Shown: positions 44,606 through 52,138 of the stretch, piece after piece | How positions within the stretch are numbered: the first letter of the stretch is position 1 | Layout of the letters: every line of letters starts with the position of its first letter | NCBI GenBank assembly: GCA_951813615.1 | Contig: OX638377.1 | Location: forward strand, 1,364,001-1,428,000 | From: an uncultured Latescibacterota bacterium | GTDB taxonomy: Bacteria; Latescibacterota; UBA2968; UBA8231 | Reading direction: 5' to 3' | DNA: 64,000 nt | Notes under the pieces: model-generated | Database searches by the model: none | Told to the model about the DNA's origin: nothing | What the model saw: the letters and a program-made list of their open reading frames with translations, nothing else | Program-made: the position numbers and the translations under genes

Positions 44606-44887
44606 TCAATAGCTGTGGCGGAAGTAGTACCAGCCGACGAAGAGTCCCAACATCGTGATTAGGTTGAACTTTAGCGACAGCTCGAACGAAAAGGACAGGA
44701 TGATGAGATTGAACATGTGCGGCCCGATGGAATACTCCACGTAGCGCAAAAGGGCGAGTTCGACGATGGTATCGGGGCCGACTATGGCGATGAGGATAAA
44801 CCTCAGCATCTCACCGATGATATTGGCACCGATCATCGTCGTAAAGAGGATGAGGATGAGATGGCTGAGGGGTTTATCGTGCAGCAT
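44606..44887 (-). CDS. Small membrane protein, DUF4321-like
   Basis: The 93-residue protein has three hydrophobic segments (ILILFTTMIGANIIGEML, ...HMFNLIILSFSFELSLKFNL, ...MLGLFVGWYYF) and the pattern SFELSLKFNLITMLG, which recalls DUF4321. Such proteins usually lie among cell-division or Maf-type genes; here it is between pssA and tatA in an operon with 6 and 24 base gaps. Function unknown. Confidence 0.75.
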   Translation of the reverse strand: MLHDKPLSHLILILFTTMIGANIIGEMLRFILIAIVGPDTIVELALLRYVEYSIGPHMFNLIILSFSFELSLKFNLITMLGLFVGWYYFRHSY

Positions 44888-44893
44888 GATAAC

Positions 44894-45589
44894 TCAGGCG
44901 TGTTGCGTGACGTCGTCGTGTACGAGCCGGACGATCCAGCGAATGGGCCCAGAGAAGACGTACACGATGGTCATAGGAAAGAAAAAGCTGCTGTCGTAGA
45001 TGGTCAGCCCGACTGTGGTGACAAAGTAAAGCTGTTTGAAGCGGTCGCCGAGGGAGGTGCCGCGAAAGTTGGGAACGCTGTCGTAATCGAGCCGACTGAC
45101 CATCAGGAAGGACAGCACTAAAATCAGCAGCACGGCCAACGGCGTGGCGTGGGGGATGGGCCACGCTTTGACAAAGACCGCGTATTGGGTGAGGCAGACC
45201 GCAGCCGTGGGAATGGCCAACCCCATGTAAAATTCGCCGCGCTCGCCCTCGAGGCTCAGCGTGTTGAAGCGGGCGAGGCGCACGGCACCGCACAGCAGGA
45301 ACGCGAAGGCCAGCGCCAGCCCCCAGCCGGTGGGCAGATGGGCTTGGTAGATGATGGCCGCGGGCACGACGCCAAAGGTGCAGGCATCGACGATGGAGTC
45401 GAAGTGGAGCCCAAACTGGGAGTCGCGCCCCATGACCCGGGCGAGTTGGCCGTCCATTTTGTCGAATACCGCGCCCAAGAAGATGAGCCAAGCGGCTGGC
45501 ACATAATTGCCGTTAAAGGCGTAGTGCAGGGCGAGGAACCCGCAGAACAGGTTGCCGATGGTAAACGCGGTGGGTATGAACTTCCTCAT
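44894..45589 (-). CDS. pssA: CDP-diacylglycerol--serine O-phosphatidyltransferase
   Basis: The 231-residue membrane protein has the CDP-alcohol phosphotransferase motif DG-x2-AR-x8-G-x3-D-x3-D (DGQLARVMGRDSQFGLHFDS then IVD, near residues 46-68). It has about six to seven membrane helices and starts MRKFIPTAFTIGNLFCGFLA, like the PssA branch. It makes phosphatidylserine, a step toward phosphatidylethanolamine. No psd gene is in the window. Genes on both sides are co-directional at 6 and 19 base gaps. Confidence 0.92.
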   Translation of the reverse strand: MRKFIPTAFTIGNLFCGFLALHYAFNGNYVPAAWLIFLGAVFDKMDGQLARVMGRDSQFGLHFDSIVDACTFGVVPAAIIYQAHLPTGWGLALAFAFLLCGAVRLARFNTLSLEGERGEFYMGLAIPTAAVCLTQYAVFVKAWPIPHATPLAVLLILVLSFLMVSRLDYDSVPNFRGTSLGDRFKQLYFVTTVGLTIYDSSFFFPMTIVYVFSGPIRWIVRLVHDDVTQHA

Positions 45590-45608
45590 TTTCGCATCCT
45601 TCCTGCCC

Positions 45609-46712
45609 CTAGCGCCGCGTCCGCTGGGGACGCTCTGCGAGGGTCAGGTCTAGGTTGTAGTGCTCGTTGTGGCGCACCACGTCGAGCGCGGCGACTTCGC
45701 CGACGCGCAAGCCGCGCAGCACGCCAATGGCCTCATCGGTGCTGCGGATCTTCTCGTCGTTGACCGCGACGATTACGTCACCCTTTTCGAGGCCCGCTAG
45801 TTGGGCCGGACTGTCGTTAGCTACCCTGACAACTAGGACTCCATCGGTGGAATCGAGCCTTAGATACTCCGCTAGAGGCGGGGTGATGTCTTGGACGGCT
45901 AGGATACCGGTCCAAGAGCGACGCACTTGGCCGTATTGGCGAATTTCCTCCAAGAAGCTCGTGGCCGTGTCGATGGGAATGGCGAAGCCAATGCCAATAG
46001 AGCCGCTGGCGTATTCGCCGCCGGTGTAGATAAAGCTGTTGATGCCGATGACCTCGCCATCGGCGTTGACCAAGGGGCCGCCGCTATTGCCGAGATTGAT
46101 GGCCGCATCGGTTTGAATCATGTCTCGGTAGTAGTAATCGCCTTGGGGTTCGGAAAAGTCGCGATCTAGGGCGCTGACGACGCCGATGCTGACGGTAGGT
46201 CCCAAATCAAAAGGGTTGCCAATGGCAATAGCCCATTCGCCGACCAGAATATCGCCCGAAGTCCCAAGGGGCGCAACCGGCATGTTGCCGTCATCTACCT
46301 TGAGGACCGCGAGGTCGAAATTGGGGTCTGAGGCCACGTAGCGGGCCTCAAAGGTGCGACTGTCGGGCTCGGGTAGAGAGATGGTGATTTTTTGTAACTG
46401 GCGCGGATCGCCGACGACGTGGCTATTGGTGAGAATATAGCCCTCGTCATCGACGACAAAGCCCGAGCCGGTGGAGACGCGGTCTTGGTCTCGGGGTACG
46501 TAGTAAAAAGGCGAGAAAAGGTTCCAAAAAGGATCGCCGCGATACCTGTATAGATGCTGGACGCGCTCGCGGTAGCGCACGTAAAGGCTAACCACCGAGG
46601 GCTGAACCCGCTCCACGGCCTGCACTACGGCCGTGCGGCGCGACTCCCCAATAGACGCGTCGGCATGGCTCAGAATCAATGCCAGCAGAGCAAGTGAGCA
46701 AATAAGGCGCAA
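45609..46712 (-). CDS. htrA: HtrA/DegP-type periplasmic serine protease
   Basis: The protein is about 367 residues. A signal peptide (LRLICSLALLALILSHADA) is followed by a trypsin-like domain with H98 (TNSHVVG), D133 (NFDLAVLKV) and S210 (NLGNSGGPL). One PDZ domain follows (residues about 265-360: DGVLVVRVANDSPAQLAGLE, then KGDVIVAVN). It should degrade misfolded envelope proteins. I chose the TTG at 46712, which follows GAGGA by 6 bases; a longer frame to 46778 would run through the promoter and lacks a ribosome binding site. First gene of a probable operon. Confidence 0.9.
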   Translation of the reverse strand: MRLICSLALLALILSHADASIGESRRTAVVQAVERVQPSVVSLYVRYRERVQHLYRYRGDPFWNLFSPFYYVPRDQDRVSTGSGFVVDDEGYILTNSHVVGDPRQLQKITISLPEPDSRTFEARYVASDPNFDLAVLKVDDGNMPVAPLGTSGDILVGEWAIAIGNPFDLGPTVSIGVVSALDRDFSEPQGDYYYRDMIQTDAAINLGNSGGPLVNADGEVIGINSFIYTGGEYASGSIGIGFAIPIDTATSFLEEIRQYGQVRRSWTGILAVQDITPPLAEYLRLDSTDGVLVVRVANDSPAQLAGLEKGDVIVAVNDEKIRSTDEAIGVLRGLRVGEVAALDVVRHNEHYNLDLTLAERPQRTRR

Positions 46713-46758
46713 GATTGTTCCTCGGGAAATAAATTTCGCCAACGACAAGTGATTATAA

Positions 46759-46788
46759 ATTATATAATAATCATACACATAGTTGCAA
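46759..46788 (-). promoter_or_regulatory. Predicted promoter of the htrA operon
   Basis: Reading leftward, TTGCAA (46783-46788) and TATAAT (46759-46764) are separated by 18 bases; a second TATAAT overlaps at 46752-46757. The htrA start lies about 45 bases downstream. The region is strongly AT-rich compared with its surroundings, as expected for a promoter. Confidence 0.65.
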
Positions 46789-46815
46789 GTATTGCACAGC
46801 TATCTCGCAGTGCCG

Positions 46816-47121
46816 CTAGTCGGGCAATTCGCCACGCAGACTCAGGATCGCCTCAAAGCGATCGTTTTTGGCGCCCTTATTCCTTTTCACAATGCCACAT
46901 TTGGTACAGCGGTGGACGAGGATATAGTCGCCGCGTTTGCTGGTAAACCCCACCGGCTCCATCAAGCCACGACAGTGCTCGGCGCGGTCGCCTGGGTTTA
47001 CATCGACGTGTTGGCTCCAGAGGCATTCAGGACAGTGATTGGTATAGCCATCGCCCTGCGCGTGAAAGCCGCAATTCCCGCAGGTGAAATTTTCAATGTG
47101 CCGCTGGAATTTTTTGTGCAT
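46816..47121 (-). CDS. RNHCP-domain zinc-binding protein
   Basis: The 101-residue protein has two Cys pairs and the family signature (FTCGNCGFHAQGDGYTNHCP, then ECLWSQHVDVNPGDRAEHC and IVKRNK), with two further Cys in RCTKCG. Members are small zinc-ribbon proteins of unknown function. I chose ATG at 47121; the ORF extension from 47325 is inside truA. It is 7 bases downstream of truA and likely co-transcribed. Confidence 0.88.
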   Translation of the reverse strand: MHKKFQRHIENFTCGNCGFHAQGDGYTNHCPECLWSQHVDVNPGDRAEHCRGLMEPVGFTSKRGDYILVHRCTKCGIVKRNKGAKNDRFEAILSLRGELPD

Positions 47122-47128
47122 TTTCGCG

Positions 47129-47869
47129 CTAAAGGCTATCGGGATACGCCACCCACAGCAGGCAGAGGCCACGCGCAGGGGCCGTGGCGCCAGCCGCGCT
47201 GCGGTCGCCGCTGGCGAGCAACTCGACGATGGCCTCCGGTGGCCTCGTACCGCGGCCGATTTCGACCATGGTGCCGACGAGGATCCGCACCATGTGGCGA
47301 AGGAAGCGGTTGGCCTCGATTTCAAAGACTAGCTCGGTGCCGCGTTGGGTCCAGACTGCGTCAAAGACGTGGCAGGTCAGGTGCTCGGGAATGGGATCTT
47401 GTTTGCAAAAGGCCCCGTAAGAGTGTTCGCCGCAGAGCGAGCGGGCGGCTGCGGCCATCGGTGTTAGAGATAGCGCCGGATAATAGGTCCACACCTGAGT
47501 GCGGTTGACGGCTGCCTTGCCTTGGTGAATGCGGTAGCGATAGCGCTTGCGGGTTGCGCTGTAGCGGGCGTGGAAGTCCGCGGCGACTTCGTCGGCAGTG
47601 CGCACGGCAATGTCCGGGGGCAAGAGGCCGTTGAGGCTGCGGAGTAGCTGATGCGTGGGCAGCGCGGCATCGGTCTGGAAATGAGCTATTTGTCCAAGGG
47701 CGTGGGTTCCCGCGTCTGTGCGGCCCGAGCCGATGAGACGGACCGGCTCTTTGAGCAAGGTGTGCAGGGCTTGTTCGAGCGCGTCTTGCACGGTGCGGCC
47801 GCTCTTTTGGCTCTGCCAGCCAACGAAGTCAGTGCCGTCGTATTCGAGTACCAAGCGCAGCGTCCGCAT
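47129..47869 (-). CDS. truA: tRNA pseudouridine synthase A
   Basis: The 246-residue protein has the TruA motifs YDGTDFVGWQSQ near the N-terminus and the catalytic GSGRTDAGTHALGQ (D52), then RNYRYRI-like and the FEIEANRFLRHMVRILVGTM motif. It makes pseudouridine at positions 38-40 of many tRNAs. Standard length. It follows ecfT by 4 bases and precedes the RNHCP gene. Confidence 0.95.
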   Translation of the reverse strand: MRTLRLVLEYDGTDFVGWQSQKSGRTVQDALEQALHTLLKEPVRLIGSGRTDAGTHALGQIAHFQTDAALPTHQLLRSLNGLLPPDIAVRTADEVAADFHARYSATRKRYRYRIHQGKAAVNRTQVWTYYPALSLTPMAAAARSLCGEHSYGAFCKQDPIPEHLTCHVFDAVWTQRGTELVFEIEANRFLRHMVRILVGTMVEIGRGTRPPEAIVELLASGDRSAAGATAPARGLCLLWVAYPDSL

Positions 47870-47873
47870 CGCC

Positions 47874-48665
47874 CTAACGCAGATAGTACACGAGCGCGAC
47901 CAAGCCTAGGGCTACCAAGGCGGATAGACCGTCGGCACGGTCAAAGCGCAGCGGGCGATACTGGGTGCGCGCAGCCCCGCTGGCGTAGCAGCGGCTCTCC
48001 ATGGCCAAGGCGAGGCGGTCAGCGCGGCCGCAGGCTGCGATGAGGAGAGGCACGAGGAGGGGCACGAGGTTTTTGATGCGGCGCAGAAAGGGGCCGCTAA
48101 AATCGGCCCCACGCGCTAGTTGGGCTTTGCGCAGACGCTCGGCTTCGTCGAGGAGTACGGGAATAAACCGAAGGGCAATGGAGATCATCAGCGCCATGTC
48201 ACCGGCCGGAAAGCCGAAGCGGCGCAAGGGACTGAAGAGGCGCTCTAGGCCGCTGGTTATCTCCATCGGCGCGGTCGTGAGCGTCAAGAGCGTGGCGGCG
48301 ACAATGGCCGCGGCCAGCCGCGCGGTGAAAAAGGCCCCCAAGCGCAGGCCCTCCGCGGTCAGGACGTGATCGGAAAAGGGCAACGGCAAGACGGGGCGAC
48401 CGGGCGTGAGCAGCGCGTGGAGAACAAAGGTGAACAGGAAGAGCCAAGCAAAGGTTTTGAGCTGGCGCAGGATGAGGCGCAAAGGCACTCGCGCCAAGGC
48501 GGTGGCCACCAGTAGAAAAACTCCAAGCAGCAGCAGGGCGAGTGCGTTGGGCGCTGCAAAAGCCGCCAGCGTCAGCGCGAAAACGGCTCCCAACTTGGTG
48601 CGCGGATCGAGGCGGTGGATCGGCGAATCGAGCGCGATGTAGCGGCCGAGCGCGATGTCCTGCAA
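47874..48665 (-). CDS. ecfT: Energy-coupling factor transmembrane protein (EcfT-like)
   Basis: This protein of about 263 residues has five to six membrane segments and the EcfT signature: PIHRLDPRTKLGAVFALTL at the start and a pair of Ala-Arg-Gly motifs, seen here as QLARGADFSG and AMESRCYASGAART (Ala-x-Gly-type coupling helices). In ECF transporters it links EcfA ATPases to substrate-binding S components. Its ATPases and S component are not here. I place the start at a TTG at 48665, giving LQDIALGRYIALDSPIHRLD, because EcfT proteins usually start so; a TTG at 48674 is possible. It is 13 bases after the ThiY-like gene. Confidence 0.85.
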   Translation of the reverse strand: MQDIALGRYIALDSPIHRLDPRTKLGAVFALTLAAFAAPNALALLLLGVFLLVATALARVPLRLILRQLKTFAWLFLFTFVLHALLTPGRPVLPLPFSDHVLTAEGLRLGAFFTARLAAAIVAATLLTLTTAPMEITSGLERLFSPLRRFGFPAGDMALMISIALRFIPVLLDEAERLRKAQLARGADFSGPFLRRIKNLVPLLVPLLIAACGRADRLALAMESRCYASGAARTQYRPLRFDRADGLSALVALGLVALVYYLR

Positions 48666-48678
48666 AAAGGCCAAGGGC

Positions 48679-49644
48679 TTAGGGCAAGAAGCGGTTGGTG
48701 AAGACCGCTGCGGGATCCACCACACCCTCTTTGATCAGGCCAACGGTCACCATTTGTTCCAATAGCTTTTGCCAGCGCTCCAAGGTCATGCTGCCGAGGC
48801 CGTTTTGTTGGGCGACTGGGTCGAGAATCATGGCGATGGATTCGGCGGCCCCATAGGCGAGAATGTCCATCCCCATCTCGGGGTTGAGGCTGTTGATATG
48901 GCGGTTGGTCGCCTCTGGCTCGGCGAGGTATTTCTCCCAGCCTTTGACGCTGGCGCGGACTACGGCACCGACGAGTTCTGGCTCGGCGGCGATGCGCTCT
49001 GCGGTGGTGATGAGCACGCTGGCATAGGGGTTGAAGCCGGTGTCGGCTACGAGCAGGGGCTTGGGGTCGCCGCCTTTGGTCTTGGCGACGAAAGGCTCGC
49101 TGAAGACGTAGCCCTGCTGGGCGAAATTCTCGTCTGCGAGGAATTGGGCCACATTGCCGGGATAGGGGACGATCGTGACGCCTTCAAAGGGGTATTTCCA
49201 GCGCAGATAGTGCGAGAAGGCCGGTCGTTGCGACAAGGCCAAGGTGATGTTTTTGATTTGCGAAATGGAGTCGATGCCCGAGCTCTCGTGGACGATGATG
49301 CAGTGCGGATTGATCTGGTAGGACGCCATGAGCGCGACCACGGGGATTTGTTGGGCACGCGCGTACAGGATGTCATCGGCATTGACTATGCCAAAGGCTA
49401 CCGCGTCGGTAGCCACGCGCTGGACGACCGGCGAGTCCGGGCCGCCGCCGAGGATTTCGACCTCAACGCCGTGTTCCTCGTAATAACCGTGGACTACGGC
49501 TGCGTACAAGCCGCCGTGTTCGGCCTCCGGGAACCAGTTGAGCGCGAGTTGGACCTTGGGTAGGGCGTCGGCTGTGGGTGCTTCTTTTTCAGCGGCGCAG
49601 GCGACGAGCGCGAGGAAGGCCGCCAAGAACGAGTATTTGAACAT
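48679..49644 (-). CDS. ABC transporter substrate-binding lipoprotein (ThiY/NMT1-like)
   Basis: The protein is 321 residues from the ATG at 49644. It has lipobox LVAC (16-ish) after a signal peptide and an NMT1/THI5-like periplasmic binding fold: VQLALNWFPEAEHGGLYAAV, then FGIVNADDILYAR, ASYQINPHCIIVHESS and GYVFSEPFVAKTKG. Relatives bind pyrimidine-type precursors of thiamin or related small ligands. The gene is downstream of an ABC permease and ATPase, so these form one importer; ligand is inferred from family only. The GTG at 49647 is an equally possible start. Confidence 0.85.
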   Translation of the reverse strand: MFKYSFLAAFLALVACAAEKEAPTADALPKVQLALNWFPEAEHGGLYAAVVHGYYEEHGVEVEILGGGPDSPVVQRVATDAVAFGIVNADDILYARAQQIPVVALMASYQINPHCIIVHESSGIDSISQIKNITLALSQRPAFSHYLRWKYPFEGVTIVPYPGNVAQFLADENFAQQGYVFSEPFVAKTKGGDPKPLLVADTGFNPYASVLITTAERIAAEPELVGAVVRASVKGWEKYLAEPEATNRHINSLNPEMGMDILAYGAAESIAMILDPVAQQNGLGSMTLERWQKLLEQMVTVGLIKEGVVDPAAVFTNRFLP

Positions 49645-49691
49645 CACGAGAGTTCTCCTAGTGATTGTGGTGAGAGTTGGCGCGTCGCCCT

Positions 49692-50474
49692 TTACTCGGG
49701 CGCGCCCGTCCAGCGTCTGAGCAAGAAATTACTCAAGCTGCTCACGGTGGTAAATAGCCCCAAGCCGAGCAACGTGCAAAACAGAATGCAGGCGAACAGG
49801 TAATCGGTCTTGGCTTGGCCGTTGGTGAGGATGATCAAGTAGCCGAGGCCAAAGTCCTCGGTGCCGTAGCCAGCGAAGAACTCGCCGACAATCGCGCCGA
49901 TGACTGACAGGCCGCTGGAAATGCGGGCGCCGACGAGCATTTGGGGGACAGCGCCGGGGATGCGGAGTTTGAACAGCACCTGCCAGCGGTTGGCCTTGTT
50001 GAGTGCGAAGAAGTCGAGGATGTGGGGATCGACGCGGGTCAGGCCGTCGGTGGTATTGGCGATGACCGGGAAGAGGGCGATGATGAAGGAGACAGCTACT
50101 ACGCCTTGGAGACCATAGCCGATCCACAGGATGATCAGCGGTGCTATGGCGACGATGGGCATGGTCTGCAAGAAAATCGCGTATGGATAGAGGCTGCGCT
50201 CGATGAGGCGCGACTGGGAAAACAGCAGGGCGACCAAGAAGCCAAAGGCAAAACTGAGGACAAAGCCCAAGAGGGCGCCCGAGGCCGTCAGCAAGGTAGC
50301 CGACAGCAGGCGCGGCAAGTTGTCGGCGATGGCTTGGGCCACGAGCAGGGGACCGGGCAGCAGAAAAGGTTCGATCCCGAAGAGCGAGACTGCGCCTTGC
50401 CAAGCGCATACAACCAAGGCGAAGAACAGCAGCGGGGGCAGGACATTAGTTGTTAAAGAGCGCAGTCGTTTCAT
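49692..50474 (-). CDS. ABC transporter permease (ThiX/SsuC-like)
   Basis: The 260-residue protein has six membrane helices and the permease EAA-type loop (AFFALNKANRWQVLFKLRIP-like stretch, then GAVPQMLVGARISSGLSVIG). It should form the inner-membrane channel of the importer with the ATPase encoded 4 bases overlapping upstream and the lipoprotein downstream. Family members carry nitrate, sulfonate or thiamin precursors; the ThiY-like partner favours a thiamin precursor. Confidence 0.9.
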   Translation of the reverse strand: MKRLRSLTTNVLPPLLFFALVVCAWQGAVSLFGIEPFLLPGPLLVAQAIADNLPRLLSATLLTASGALLGFVLSFAFGFLVALLFSQSRLIERSLYPYAIFLQTMPIVAIAPLIILWIGYGLQGVVAVSFIIALFPVIANTTDGLTRVDPHILDFFALNKANRWQVLFKLRIPGAVPQMLVGARISSGLSVIGAIVGEFFAGYGTEDFGLGYLIILTNGQAKTDYLFACILFCTLLGLGLFTTVSSLSNFLLRRWTGAPE

Positions 50475-51211
50475 GAGTCATCGGCGTGGGCGAGTTGGCG
50501 CGAAATCCCGTTGGCGATGCGGATGAATTCAGGGGCGCTGCGCAGGTACGCTGAGCGCGGATAGGGAAACGGGATGGGAATGTCGGCGAGGATGCGGCCG
50601 GGGCGCGCGCTCATCACGAGGACCCGCTGACTGAGGAACACAGCTTCGGAGACGTTGTGCGTGACGAAAAGGCCTGTCCAGCGGTCTTCCTGCCACAGGC
50701 GCAGCAGTTCCTCGTTGAGCCGCTGGCGGGTGATTTCGTCGAGCGCGCCAAAAGGCTCGTCGAGGAGCAGGATCTGCGGGCGGGTCACCAGTGCGCGGGC
50801 AATGGAGACTCGCATGCGCATGCCGCCGGATAGTTGGGCTGGGTACGCAGCGGCAAAGTCGGTTAGGCCGACCAGTTCAAGCGTTTGGGCGACGCGCTCG
50901 GCAGCGTCTTCGCGGCGCAGTTCTAAGGGGAGGGTGATGTTGTGCGCGACCGATCGCCAAGGCAGCAGGGTGGCGTCTTGGAAGACGAAGGCGAGGCCGA
51001 GCGGATCGTGGCCCTCCACGCGCAGCTCGCCGCTCGTGGGCGCGTCGAGGCCGGCCACGAGGCGGAGGAAGGTGGATTTGCCGCAGCCGGAAGGGCCGAC
51101 GATGGAGACGAACTGACCGTGGCTAATTTCCAGATTGAGGTCGCGCAGGGCTTGGACCCCAGAGGGGAAGTACTTGTTGATCCCTGCGGCGACGACTAGC
51201 TGCGACTCCAT
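50471..51211 (-). CDS. ABC transporter ATP-binding protein (ThiZ/SsuB-like)
   Basis: The 246-residue protein has Walker A GPSGCGKSTFLRL, Q-loop FVFQDATLLPW, signature LSGGMRMRVSIARAL and Walker B ILLLDEPFGALD with switch His in FVTHNVSEA. It energises the importer. The start ATG at 51211 directly follows the xerD stop, and its stop overlaps the permease start as ATGA, so translation is coupled through the operon. Confidence 0.92.
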   Translation of the reverse strand: MESQLVVAAGINKYFPSGVQALRDLNLEISHGQFVSIVGPSGCGKSTFLRLVAGLDAPTSGELRVEGHDPLGLAFVFQDATLLPWRSVAHNITLPLELRREDAAERVAQTLELVGLTDFAAAYPAQLSGGMRMRVSIARALVTRPQILLLDEPFGALDEITRQRLNEELLRLWQEDRWTGLFVTHNVSEAVFLSQRVLVMSARPGRILADIPIPFPYPRSAYLRSAPEFIRIANGISRQLAHADDS

Positions 51212-52138
51212 TTAACCTCGGGGGTGGTAGGTCTTGTGCACCTCTTTGAGATAGCTGAGGTCGAGGTGCGTGTAGATCTGGGTGGTGGAGATGTCGGCGT
51301 GGCCCAACAGTTCCTGTACGGCGCGGAGATTGGCACCGCCTTCTAACAGATGCGTGGCAAAGGAGTGGCGCAGGGTGTGGGGGCTGATCTCCCTGCCGAT
51401 TTGGGCCTTGTCGCCAGCGGTTTTGATGATCTTCCACACGCTCATCCGCGAGAGCGGCCCGCCTTGGGCGTTGAGAAAGACGTGGTCGTTTGAGTCGGGA
51501 CGGGCGAGGTGGGGGCGGCCTTGGCGCAGGTAGCGTCTGAGCGTGCGTGCGTCTTTGGCCGCGATGGGTACGATGCGCTCGCGCCGGCCGCGGATGCGGA
51601 TGAGGCCCCGCGCGAGCAGCAGGGCCTCCTGTTGCAGCGCGGTCAGTTCGGAGACGCGGATGCCGGTGGCATAGAGCACGGCGAGGATGGCCTTATCGCG
51701 CTGGCCCAGCGGCTCGTCGGGGTCGGCTGCGGCGAGCAGGGCGGCGATTTCCTCGACCGAGAGCACGTCGGGCAGGCGGCGCTCCAGTTTGGGCGGGTCG
51801 AGGAGTTCGGCTGGGTTGTGCGTCGTTGCGCCCTTGAGCAGTAAGTACTGGTGGAAGCGCTTTATCGAGGTGAGGTTGCGGGCCATGGTGGAAGCAGTTA
51901 GGCCGGCGTCGCGCAGCGAGTGGAGCAAGCGAGCGATGTGCTGGTGTTGAACGGCTTCTACGCTCTCGACGCCTTGGGCCGACAGGTGGTGCAGATAGCG
52001 GTTGAGGTCGCGGCGATAGGCGTCGAGGGTATTGGCCGCCAGCCCATTGTCGCGCTCCATGGCCTTGAGGAAGCGCTCGCAGGGATCGGACAGGGCCGCT
52101 GGCAGCGGGCGTTCAGGCGTGGATTTTGGACGGGCCAT
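51212..52138 (-). CDS. xerD: Tyrosine recombinase XerD/XerC-type
   Basis: The 308-residue protein has an N-terminal SAM-like core-binding domain (FLKAMERDNGLAANTLDAYR) and a catalytic domain with R161 (TGIRVSEL), HTLRHSFATHLL and the Tyr in LGHADISTTQIYTHL. The family Lys normally found in GKGNKERxVP is not seen: here the hairpin reads RGRRERIVP, two residues shorter. It should resolve chromosome dimers at dif. I chose ATG at 52138, which overlaps the uvrC end by 26 bases; the long frame from 52459 is antisense-like noise in its first hundred residues. Confidence 0.9.
   Translation of the reverse strand: MARPKSTPERPLPAALSDPCERFLKAMERDNGLAANTLDAYRRDLNRYLHHLSAQGVESVEAVQHQHIARLLHSLRDAGLTASTMARNLTSIKRFHQYLLLKGATTHNPAELLDPPKLERRLPDVLSVEEIAALLAAADPDEPLGQRDKAILAVLYATGIRVSELTALQQEALLLARGLIRIRGRRERIVPIAAKDARTLRRYLRQGRPHLARPDSNDHVFLNAQGGPLSRMSVWKIIKTAGDKAQIGREISPHTLRHSFATHLLEGGANLRAVQELLGHADISTTQIYTHLDLSYLKEVHKTYHPRG

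Noticed and set aside
51190..51260. Thiamin pyrophosphate riboswitch ahead of the ThiXYZ-like genes
   Set aside because: The gene before the ATPase ends directly at its start, and no CTGAGA or ACCTGATCTGGATAATGCCAG-like core is present in the operon.
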